Made by a program: the position numbers and the translations under genes | In this document: one piece after another, positions 1 to 6,097 of the stretch | Position numbering within the stretch: position 1 is the stretch's first letter | Layout: each line of letters starts with the position of its first letter | Notes under the pieces: generated by a model | The model's input: only the letters and a program-made list of their open reading frames with translations | What the model was told of the DNA's origin: nothing | Database searches by the model: none | Assembly (NCBI GenBank): GCA_017447325.1 | Contig: JAFSNU010000340.1 | Location: 1-9,782, forward strand | Reading direction: 5' to 3' | DNA from: Synergistaceae bacterium | GTDB taxonomy: Bacteria > Synergistota > Synergistia > Synergistales > Aminobacteriaceae | DNA: 9,782 nt

Positions 1-28
1 AAGGAAAATATTTGCGCCTCTCAGCAAG

Positions 29-409
29 ATGCCGGAATTAGAGAATGTAAAATATCTCGACAGAATAAGCATTTGGGAGAAGAGCATCACTCAGCCCATG
101 GCTTTACGTCAAAGAATAGGATTTTCCCGCAAGCAAGTTGATAAATTTATTGGCCTCGGGCGCGGGTGCTTGACGCGTTATGAAAAAGGCGACAGCGAAA
201 TTCCGTTAGATGTTGCGGAAGATTTGGCGAAATTATATAATGTCTCTATGGATGAGATAAGAAAAGTTTTTGCGTCTGTCCGTCGGCCTCGGCTGCGTAA
301 GCCGAATTTTGATTTATTAATAAGTATCCGTCGGAAAAATTTTAAAAATTTAGGGGAAGAGCTTCGGCAAAAATATAAAGCAAAAGACACACAAAAAGAC
401 ACACAATAA
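29..409 (+). CDS. XRE-family helix-turn-helix transcriptional regulator
   Basis: A basic protein of about 126 residues. Residues ~25-80 read as a Cro/C1-type helix-turn-helix: an LRQRIGFSRKQVDKFIG segment, then a recognition-helix region ending in TRYEKGDSEIP, then the usual LAKLYNVSMDEI tail. This fold binds operator DNA and often represses phage or element genes. The C-terminal ~45 residues are Lys/Arg rich and end in a repeated KDTQKDTQ. The ATG at 29 has no good ribosome site at normal spacing, and the frame stays open upstream to base 2, so the true start may lie left of the window. The dead integrase downstream suggests it belonged to the same integrated element. Unlike most neighbours it is unbroken. 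The fold is clear; target and role are unknown. Confidence 0.75.
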   Translation: MPELENVKYLDRISIWEKSITQPMALRQRIGFSRKQVDKFIGLGRGCLTRYEKGDSEIPLDVAEDLAKLYNVSMDEIRKVFASVRRPRLRKPNFDLLISIRRKNFKNLGEELRQKYKAKDTQKDTQ

Positions 410-512
410 ACTAATTGATTTTTGGAAAGTCAGTAAACATCGCGGAGTTCAAGGCGTATGTGATGGCCCTTACCTCCACCATGAGTATAAAAAATCTTTA
501 ATAAAAATTCTT

Positions 513-541
513 AAAACGCCTTAAAAAAGGGCGTTTTTCTT
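513..541 (+). terminator. Rho-independent terminator
   Basis: The stem AAAACGCC (513-520) pairs with GGCGTTTT (530-537) across a 9-base loop, followed by a T-rich tail. It lies about 100 bases after the XRE gene and just before the integrase remnant, so it most likely ends the XRE transcript. The gap 410-512 shows only a possible 29-codon frame from a TTG at 418 ending KAYVMALTSTMSIKNL, which I cannot assign. Confidence 0.75.
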
Positions 542-572
542 TTAAACTTTAACTTTAGGAGTAAAAAATAAA

Positions 573-1382
573 ACAACGATTGGCGAATTAGCACAAGAGT
601 GGCTTAAAAAGCGCATGAGCTATAAAAAATTATTTGCGATTAAATATATATATTTATCCTGCATTTAAAGACACGCTGATTATAGAAATAACTTCCGGCG
701 CGATTTTAAAGCTTTGCCGAAATATTGAAGCAAGGGGTACAGTTGAAACAGCTGCAAGAGTGCAAGCTGTTATTGGACAAATGTTCAGATATGCCATAGC
801 AACAGACAGGGCTGATTATGATCCAACTATAGCTTTAAGAGACGCGTTGCAGACAAGAAGAGTAAAACACATGGCCACTATAACAAAACCAGCTGACATA
901 GCTTTATTAATAAAAAACATAAATAACTATACGCGCTTTATAGCTAAATGTGCATTAAAATTTTCAGCATTGGTCTTCTGCTGTCCCGGGGAAATCAGAC
1001 AGGCTGACTAAATGGGCTGTAAGGTTGGAGTGAAATTGATTTTGATAATGCTGAGTGGCGCATACCGGCTGAAAATATGAAAATGCGCCGTGAACATATC
1101 GTCCCTTTATAAAGTCAAGTTATAAAAATTTTGGAAGATTTAAAATGCTTGACCGGCGAATTTAAATATTTATTTCCGGCCGCAGGAAATTTTAATTTGC
1201 CGATGAACGCGGATACCGTGAGAGTTGCTTTAAGGACTATGGGCTTTAGCAAGAGTGTTATCACGCCGCACGTCTTTAATCCCGATGTGATAGAACGGCA
1301 GTTAAGTCATACTGAAATAAATCAAGTCAGAGCGGCATATAATAGAGCCGAGTATTTGCCTGAAAGAATTAAAATCATGCAG
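573..1382 (+). pseudogene. P4-type tyrosine recombinase (integrase), inactivated
   Basis: Site-specific recombinase that would have integrated and excised a genomic island or prophage. Pieces in order: TIGELAQEWLKKR (573-611, start of the core-binding domain), a deletion, YIYPAFKDTLIIEIT and ILKLCRNIEARGTVETA (from ~650), the catalytic domain up to GEIRQAD, then another frame from ~1027 (WSEIDFDNAEWRIPAE) to RIKIMQ. The usual N-terminal arm-binding domain is absent. An AGGAG at 556-560 precedes the first piece but no ATG follows. Damage: stop at 1009-1011 where Trp is expected after QAD, a frameshift near 1025, a stop after HIVPL at about 1111, the catalytic Arg of the RPGE box now Cys (982-984), and loss of about 16 residues around the HxxR box (PHVF joined to NPDVIERQLSH). 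The later His and the AYNRAEY tyrosine remain. After IKIMQ the frame runs to 1520 in unrelated sequence. Family assignment is strong. Confidence 0.88.
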
Positions 1383-1508
1383 TTGAGTTATAATAATAAC
1401 ATAGCTTTTTATAGCCGTCTAAAACACGCCATTTTGCAAGCTGAGGACTTGTGGAGCGGCGTAATTTTATTTAATTTATATCTGGATACATCTCTTTCAG
1501 CTTTAATC

Positions 1509-1985
1509 CTAAAAGCCTAAAAGCCCAATTACTTCCCTGATAGCAGGGGCAGCGCGTTGATTAGCATAACGCTCTTTCAAGATATGCCGCCATGCTCTTA
1601 AATTCGCAGTAATGCCGAGCTTTGCCGCCGTACAGTTGGGAAGAAACGAACGCTCTTGCTGAGGTCATACGCCGGACGCGATGAATTTACTGAGAACTCG
1701 ACAGACTGACGCCATAAAATTAAATCGCTTGCGTCAAGTTCAGGCACGGGCGTGATAACTTTTAGCGGCTCTTTAGACAAATCTATATAACACTGCGACG
1801 GATGGGAATACACGAGATCTAGCCTGTGTCTTACAATCTGATGGCTTATCGAGTACGGCACTGTAAGCATGAACGAGACGCTCTCATGCCGGACTTGACC
1901 AGCTTGCCTATAAACTCATCACTCGCTGCCTTGTCGCTGCTTATGGAGCCGTTGAATCATGCGCACGATTTTAATACACTCAGCA
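1509..1985 (-). pseudogene. thyX: Flavin-dependent thymidylate synthase ThyX, broken
   Basis: ThyX makes dTMP from dUMP using FAD, NADPH and methylene-tetrahydrofolate. Reading the minus strand from ~1985, SISSDKAASDEFIGKLVKSG is followed by a one-base frameshift at the GHESV site (~1892), then SFMLTVPYSISHQIVRHR, which carries the RHR of the ThyX signature (1823-1831). The signature continues degraded as LDLVYSHPSQCY instead of a normal RHR-x7-S...RY pattern. KVITPVPELDASDLILWRQ follows. A further frameshift and an in-frame stop lie near 1655-1680. The C-terminus PNCTAAKLGITANLRAWRHI...YANQRAAPAIREVIG is readable in another frame and ends at a stop at 1509-1511. The N-terminus is missing except for a possible SVLKSCA. 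Its 3' end converges on the integrase remnant. The cell must have another dTMP source. Confidence 0.85.
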
Positions 1986-2084
1986 TATTTATATATAATT
2001 ATACTTATGTTTTTGATTGAAAATGATTAGAATATTAAAAACTAATTTTAAATTTAAATTTAATTTATAGAAAGTGGAATTTAT

Positions 2085-2151
2085 CATGCGCCGAGCAGTC
2101 ATGTGAGCTGAAACAGCTATGCACGTGCTGCATTTATATTGCTCGGGCATG
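2085..2151. repeat. Nested inverted repeat capable of a branched hairpin
   Basis: The outer arms CATGCGCCGAGCA (2085-2097) and TGCTCGGGCATG (2140-2151) pair over 12 bp with a single bulged G at 2090. Inside lie two smaller palindromes side by side: AGCTG-AAA-CAGCT (2106-2118) and ATGCACGTGCTGCAT (2119-2133). The 67 bases could fold as a three-way junction in RNA or single-stranded DNA. It overlaps the decayed Rossmann coding sequence, so chance codon usage is a real alternative. Confidence 0.45.
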
Positions 2152-2389
2152 ATGTAATCCTGATTTTAGATTTTAATTCCAACTAAATCTTAATCTATTT
2201 TAATCTAAAACTCTTCCAGTTATGCCTCGTGCCTGAGACAAGCAAGCTAAATCTTTACTTTAAATTCGACTGTGTGTATTCGCCGCAGCTGTGTGTAACT
2301 GGGTGTGAACTGTCTTTAGTTTTAATTTTAATAATCTTACGCGAGAACGCCTGACAGAACTTGAAAGCGGCCTGCGGCTTGTCTTGTGA
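2086..2389 (+). pseudogene. Rossmann-fold (NAD/FAD-binding) protein scrap
   Basis: After an AT-rich promoter-like stretch (2020-2080) an ATG at 2086 opens with MRRAVM. The reading then shifts frame to give NSYARAAFILLGHDVILI (about 2113-2166) and LDFNSN before a stop at 2184-2186. The pattern of a short basic strand, Ala/Gly-rich helix and hydrophobic GHDVILID strand is typical of a nucleotide-binding N-terminus such as opine, mannitol or glycerol-phosphate dehydrogenases. The Gly-rich loop itself is lost. Bases 2187-2345 show no convincing coding. A short LTELESGLRLVL piece (2351-2389) may be the C-terminus of the same gene. The exact family cannot be told. Confidence 0.4.
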
Positions 2390-2786
2390 TTATTTAATAT
2401 GCCTTATGCTCGTGCTGCCCGGCTGTATGGCTTTAGCTGAGTATATCTTAATTCCAAATCTCAAGGACAATACTTCAACACAGGTTTATATATACTTTAT
2501 CGCTGATCTGACTGCTGCAGCAGCCTTTAAAAGCCGCAAAATTTTCTATATATTAAGATATAAAGCTCCGTTCTATGCTCTTGTCTTTATACTACTGGCT
2601 GTCTATGACTATTTAACACTGAAGACCGAAATACTCGTACTGCCGTACTTTCCATGGTGCGGCCAACTCGCTCTTGCTGCTCTTCAGCGGCTACTTTTAC
2701 GGCTTATAACAGGAACTGCATGCGGATGCAGCCGCACCGCTGATTACTGGCTATCTCCGTTCATGAAGCTATTAGGCGCTATCCCG
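2361..2786 (+). pseudogene. ABC transporter permease (NitT/TauT/SsuC-like), internally deleted
   Basis: This part of one open frame (nominal TTG start at 2361) reads as a decayed inner-membrane permease. The authentic part seems to begin near 2560 with YKAPFYALVFILLAVYDYL, a first membrane helix, then TEILVLPYFPW, matching the start of SsuC/TauC-type permeases. QRLLLRLITGTACG and CSRTADYWLSPFMKLLGAIP follow, the segment leading to the cytoplasmic coupling loop. Normal permeases are about 250 residues; roughly half, including most membrane helices and the loop's remaining part, is missing. The first ~65 residues of the frame resemble nothing I know and may be out-of-frame sequence. The frame runs straight into an ATPase signature, which marks a deletion across the gene border. 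With the downstream binding protein it would have imported a small organic anion or related compound. Confidence 0.65.
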
Positions 2787-2873
2787 TATCAGTTATCAGG
2801 CGGAATAGCGCAAAGGCTTGCTTTAATACGCAGAACTTCTGGGCTTTCGGAGCTTAATTTATTTAAATTATAA
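2787..2873 (+). pseudogene. ABC transporter ATP-binding protein, C-terminal scrap
   Basis: The sequence YQLSGGIAQRLALIRR begins at 2787. LSGG followed by AQR is the ABC signature of NitT/TauT-type ATPases, usually preceded by a YP.QLSGGM context. The Walker A, Q-loop, Walker B and H-loop are all absent. The piece is fused in frame to the permease remnant upstream and ends after only 28 codons at 2873. It is immediately followed by an AT-rich spacer and the binding-protein remnant, so original order was permease, ATPase, binding protein. No function can remain. Confidence 0.7.
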
Positions 2874-2889
2874 ATTAAATTTATTATTA

Positions 2890-3542
2890 TTTAAGAAAGT
2901 TTTGAAAGTTAAGTTTGCAGCACTTGTTTTATTGTGTTTAGCATTTATGGCCTCGGGCGCGTTCGCTATGACGCCTGAGGCTAAAGAGGCTGAAGAAGGC
3001 GCGCTAGAAGAAGGAACCGGCTTATGGCCAGACTATACGCATCAGCTATAACGGGCGTTGTGCACCGGCTCAGCTGTCATTGCGCATGCAAAGTGCTTTT
3101 ATGCTTAAGAGGGCATTAAAAAGGGCGTCACGTTCCGAGTTCTGACTTGCGATGCAGAACGGTGAGATAGCCGGGGTTATATTAAGCGATCAGTTCACGC
3201 AGAAATTCTTAGCTGACGGCAAGCTGGCCTTTGACGATGACTTTAAATGCATTCATGCTGTAGCGAGCGCGCTGTGCGAGCAGAGCCCGATAACGGTTAA
3301 GAAGATTACGCGAGCTCATGCTAAAGCCCGTAAATGGCTTCAGGACAATCCTGAGGAAACGGTGAAGATAATGCTGGAGAAGAAGTGGGCTTCCTGCGAG
3401 CCTGAGAGAGTCCTTGCGTATCTCAAGATTTTTAATTATGACGTTAATTAAAGTCATTGATAACTATAAGAGCTTCGGCATTCTGGACGCCAAACGCGAC
3501 ACTAAAGAGATTTTAGACCGTGTCTGGAGTCCTGTACTCTAA
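2890..3542 (+). pseudogene. ABC transporter periplasmic substrate-binding protein (NMT1/SsuA-like), broken
   Basis: The original start codon appears lost: the frame begins KKVLKVKFAALVLLCLAF from about 2893 without an ATG, with TTG at 2902 as the only nearby alternative. This is a clear signal peptide (basic start, hydrophobic core, ASGAFA cleavage region). A stop at 3049-3051 and frameshifts follow. The readable text continues as RISYNG then LCTGSAVIAHAK, a stop at about 3107, then EGIKKGVTFRVLTCDA. An internal deletion joins this to NGEIAGVILSDQF (from ~3155), then the long C-terminal part through HAKARKWLQDNPEETVKIMLEKKW. One more frameshift near 3445 leads to the true C-terminus YKSFGILDAKRDTKEILDRVW with stop at 3540-3542. 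Total readable length is about two thirds of the usual ~330 residues. The substrate is unknown. Confidence 0.75.
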
Positions 3543-3584
3543 ATTATTTACAAAATTTTTCAGTTTTTCAGGCGGTTGGTATTC

Positions 3585-4006
3585 ATGAACATTAAGAAAT
3601 TATTAATGGCGTCATTCATGCTGCTGCTTGCTGCGGCAGCCGCCTATCTTATGATTCCGTCATTTAAAAATTTTATTGATTCTATATTCGCCGCCTTCGT
3701 ATCAGGTGACTTTACGGTCATGCGCAATTTTGTCGCTGAGTACGGAGTATGGGCTGCCGCTGTCTCGTTCTGCCTTATAATTACGCTTGCCAACGCAAAT
3801 TTATTCGGCTGGATCAAGGGCGCTGCCTGTCATGGTCAAGTGCGATGATCGGAGCCGCGTTATGCTTTTATATCTCAAGAAGCTTAGGGCGCGGAGCTGC
3901 CGAGAAGCTCACAAGTAAAGCCGGACTGAAATCTATAGACAAATTTTTTGAACGTTACGGGACGTACAGCATTTTAATCGTAAGGCTGCTGCCGTTTATA
4001 TCTTAG
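3585..4006 (+). pseudogene. TVP38/TMEM64 (VTT-domain) inner-membrane protein, frameshifted and truncated
   Basis: The ATG at 3585 has a weak AGGCGG site upstream. The protein starts MNIKKLLMASFMLLLAAAAA, a membrane helix, followed by SFKNFIDSIFAAFVSGD and YGVWAAAVSFCLIITLANANLFGWIKGA, a second hydrophobic segment in the style of this family. A frameshift near 3826 moves the reading to LSWSSAMIGAALCFYISRSLGRGAAEKL, then FFERYGTYSILIVRLLPFIS and a TAG at 4004-4006. In the family, LLPF is normally followed by a conserved FD..SY..G region and further helices, all missing. The reading continues in the same frame into the next gene, so a deletion fused the two. TVP38-type proteins often sit in arsenosugar gene clusters, as here. 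Molecular activity of the family is poorly defined. Confidence 0.8.
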
Positions 4007-4261
4007 AAATTTCGGGATGATGGGCGAGTGTGTGCCGGAGCTCTGACTAAACGCGAAAAGGCTTTAATCGCCCTTGCAGTGGCGCATGCCGTGCAGTGTC
4101 CGTATTGCATAGACGCTTATGCGCAGAGCTGCCTTGAGAACGGAGCGAACGAAGAGCAGATGATGGAGGCCGTACACGTTGCCTTTGCCATACGCGGCGG
4201 AGCGTCTTTAGTTTACGGCGTGCAAATGAAGAATGTAATTAAAGATCTTTTATTAAATTAA
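4007..4261 (+). pseudogene. AhpD/carboxymuconolactone decarboxylase-like protein (arsenosugar-cluster type), N-terminally truncated
   Basis: The reading from GALTKREKALIALAVAHAVQCPYCIDAYAQ to GGASLVYGVQMKN matches the small CMD/AhpD-like proteins found beside ArsS genes, annotated as peroxidase-like. The redox pair CPYC and the following ...EAVHVAFAIRGGASLV helix are intact, and the C-terminus ends naturally at 4261. The family is about 105-110 residues. Here the first ~25-30 are replaced by KFRDDGRVC, in frame with the TVP38 remnant across a TAG. A GTG at 4028 could start a 77-residue product, but no good ribosome site precedes it. It might still fold since the catalytic helices remain, but I judge it a casualty of the deletion that removed the TVP38 C-terminus. 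Confidence 0.8.
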
Positions 4262-4272
4262 TTAAATTTAAA

Positions 4273-4482
4273 ATGATTAAGAATTTTGAAGAGCGAATCA
4301 CGAGTCCGGAGTTTAAAAGGACTTGCGGGCATTTAAACGTTATGCAGGTTTATTTAGGACGGCTGTGCAATTTAGCCTGTAAACACTGCCGCATGGAGGC
4401 AGGGCCTGACAGGACGGAGATAATGACGCAAGTTATAGATGAATTTCATCAAGGCTCTTTATATTATCGGCGTTCCTGCTAA
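4273..4482 (+). pseudogene. arsS: ArsS-like radical SAM protein, N-terminal fragment
   Basis: The ATG at 4273 follows the previous stop by 11 bases. The fragment reads NFEERITSPEFKRTCGHLNVMQVYLGRLC then CNLACKHC, a CxxxCxxC cluster that would bind the [4Fe-4S] of a radical SAM enzyme, and MEAGPDRTEIM. The LQVN-x-G..CN..C.HCHVDAGP.RTE context is characteristic of the radical SAM/Cys-rich ArsS family, implicated in adding the deoxyadenosyl group to methylated arsenic during arsenosugar synthesis. Only ~55 of ~310-350 residues remain. The SAM-binding barrel and the Cys-rich C-terminus are gone. After TQVIDE the frame is out of register with the next readable piece. The assignment to ArsS rather than another radical SAM branch relies on motif plus neighbours. 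Confidence 0.78.
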
Positions 4483-4507
4483 GATACTGCGCAAGATCTA
4501 TGGATAG
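4439..4507 (+). pseudogene. C-terminal scrap of an unidentified gene between arsS and the glycosyltransferase
   Basis: A different frame from the ArsS piece reads NFIKALYIIGVPAKILRKIYG and stops at TAG 4505-4507, overlapping the next gene's ATG (4500) by 8 bases. Such an overlap is typical of translationally coupled operon genes, which suggests this is the true C-terminus of the gene that once preceded the glycosyltransferase. It does not resemble the Cys-rich end of ArsS, so a whole gene border may have been deleted here. I do not recognise the family. Confidence 0.35.
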
Positions 4508-5130
4508 CGCGTTAATAATCTTTTCGCGTCTGCCGATAGGCCGTGAGACTAAGACACGGCTTGCCGGATTGCTGACCGAAGCTGAGCGTGAGAGGCTGAA
4601 CATCGCGATCTGGCAGGATGTATTTAATGCTGTCTCAGGCTTGCGTGACATGATTAATCTTGATGTATATTATATTGAACCGGCAGCGGCAGCATATAAT
4701 ATTATGCTGAATTTATCGCGCGAACAATGTTCAGGCAGTCTCGGCATCAGGATGTCTCAGGCCATGCATGAGATATTTAAATATAAATATAGACGTGTCT
4801 GTTTGATTAAAACGCATTTAAAATACTTGAGAGCAATGACGCAGTAATAGGCGCAGCACTTGACGGAGGCTGCTGGCTTATTTATATCTGAAGCGTTTAA
4901 TCTATCCCCGCGTTCATGGGGTAAGGCACTGTGTTTCAAACGACGTTTGAATGAATACATAACAAGCGGCTTATGCGATGCGCTGCCGAACATAGATACT
5001 CCGGAAGACATATCTGCGTTCTTAAATTTAAATCAGCTAGACACGCATACAGCAAATATGCTGAACTCGCTAAATTAATTTTAGACGCGTTATGCTGTTA
5101 TGCTGGTACAACGTCCTCAAGAAGTCCTGA
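4500..5130 (+). pseudogene. TIGR04282-type glycosyltransferase (arsenosugar cluster), frameshifted
   Basis: The start MDSALIIFSRLPIGRETKTRLAG fits the opening of the DUF2064/TIGR04282 GT-A-fold family, whose N-terminal K-T-R-L loop helps bind the nucleotide sugar. EAERERLNIAIWQDVF follows. At ~4808 the conserved GTD-I-P-x-L metal-site segment has become KTHLKYL, and the frame shifts. SNDAVIGAALDGGCWLI (from 4833) matches the DGGY-LIG box. After another shift come EAFNLSP, LNEYITSGLCDALPNIDTPEDISAFL, the usual C-terminal LPDIDTPED motif, then KYAELAKLILDA in a third frame. A plausible end is TGA at 5128-5130 just before the next ATG. At least three frameshifts and a lost metal site make it dead. 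Neighbours place it in arsenosugar synthesis. Confidence 0.8.
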
Positions 5131-5132
5131 AG

Positions 5133-5231
5133 ATGAGTATAAATCCTGCAGTTTTAATCATACCGGCGTGGACGGAACAGCTATTCAGTCACAGTATTAA
5201 GCCCTGGCTCTATAACAGGCGTTACAGTTAG
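5133..5231 (+). pseudogene. TIGR04283-type family 2 glycosyltransferase, N-terminal fragment
   Basis: The ATG at 5133 opens 32 residues beginning SINPAVLIIPAWTEQ, the first strand and loop of a GT2 glycosyltransferase (VIIPAxNE), then SHSIKPWLYNRRYS and a TAG at 5229-5231. The Asn of PAxNE is Thr here. The rest of the ~220-residue domain, including the DxD, is absent. Lying directly after a TIGR04282-type gene is the standard position of TIGR04283 genes in arsenosugar clusters, and that context drives the call more than the short sequence does. Confidence 0.6.
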
Positions 5232-5261
5232 AACTTACTTACTTATATATAACTAAAAATC

Positions 5262-5623
5262 ATGATTATTACTATTACTGAAAACATAAAGTAATCTGGT
5301 ATGATGACAAAGAATATGTATTATTTGCATTAAAGAGACGTGCGGCAAAGAGCTTAAAGAAATGCTCACCGCCCGTTTGACTCTAAAATAGCGCGGTCTT
5401 ACGACAGAGCTGATTTTGGAATGGCGCTTGTATGTTTTGAATTAGAGATAAATTACGAAGCGCATCAAGCAAGTTATAAATATTGCATTGCTCCGATAAT
5501 ACATAACGAAGAGACTATCCCGCATTTTATAGCTAATAGTGCGCTTGTTATTTAATCTCATTCAACGCCTGAATTGGTAAGGGTAGAGACTTACCTCACA
5601 TATTATGACGGCTTTAGGCTTTA
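5262..5623 (+). pseudogene. Unrecognised small protein gene, broken
   Basis: Joining three frames gives a coherent protein of about 120 residues. ATG 5262 opens MIITITENIK, then VIWYDDKEYVLFALK (5291-5335), KETCGKELKEMLTA (up to ~5372), and from 5376 FDSKIARSYDRADFGMALVCFELEI followed by NYEAHQASYKYCIAPIIHNEETIPHFIANSALVI. An in-frame TAA near 5552 is followed by SHSTPELVRVETYLTYYDGFRL to a stop at 5621-5623. Codon use and residue pattern are gene-like across all pieces. I do not recognise the family. It lies between the arsenosugar remnant and phage-like debris and could belong to either, more likely the latter because a long spacer separates it from the glycosyltransferases. Confidence 0.5.
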
Positions 5624-5724
5624 ATAGTGATGGAGAATGCGAAATGTCCACAAAATCTGAATGTAGCGATTACTGAGCGCGTTGGATACTTTGCAAACAC
5701 TCTTTTCCCTACTGGTAACAAAAA

Positions 5725-6085
5725 TCAGGATAAAGTTCCTAATTTGTCTGAAAGTTCAAGGCCTGTCACGCTTGCGCCGTTTAAATCCGGTTTGACTTTG
5801 AACAATGTGCTGCTTGATAAATATATAAAGCCGTTGCTGGCCTCTACGAAGCATCTTTTGCCGTTGAGTCCAGCGTCTAAACTTACAGCGTTAATCTGAG
5901 TTTCAAATAAAGTTTTGGTGTCGTTGCCCGGCTTTAATGACATAAATATTCTGTTATCGTTTGCGGTCTTGACGGCCAAGAACAAGTCATCTGACACCGG
6001 CGAGTCTGACTTCGCTTTAAGGGGCAACGTCTCATTAGAGTTTAAGACTTACGGCTTGGCGGTGAGATTAATTCCGTCCTTGACG
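5725..6085 (-). pseudogene. Minus-strand fragment of an unknown, possibly exported beta-rich protein
   Basis: The minus strand reads YLVKDGINLTAKP, a stop (~6049), then NSNETLPLKAKSDSPVSDDLF, MSLKPGNDTKTLFETQIN, GKRCFVEASNGFIYLSSS and LFKVKPDLNGASVTGLELS, ending at TGA 5725-5727. Alternating polar and hydrophobic residues with many Asn, Ser and Gly suggest a beta-structured secreted or surface domain. Synonymous choices (ATA, AGA, TTA, GGC) match real genes in the window. The plus strand is also open over 5627-5899, but its product is less protein-like. No recognisable motif, start or signal peptide is present, so it is an orphan piece of a larger gene. Confidence 0.45.
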
Positions 6086-6097
6086 AGATAGCTTAGC

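Noticed and set aside
178..402. Minus-strand open frame opposite the XRE gene
   Set aside because: Low-complexity shadow of a clear HTH protein on the other strand.
418..507. 29-codon frame from a TTG ending KAYVMALTSTMSIKNL
   Set aside because: No ribosome site or family match; too short to call, though it could be a phage scrap.
1383..1520. Continuation of the integrase frame beyond IKIMQ
   Set aside because: Composition departs from integrases, whose proteins end near here; probably read-through of unrelated sequence.
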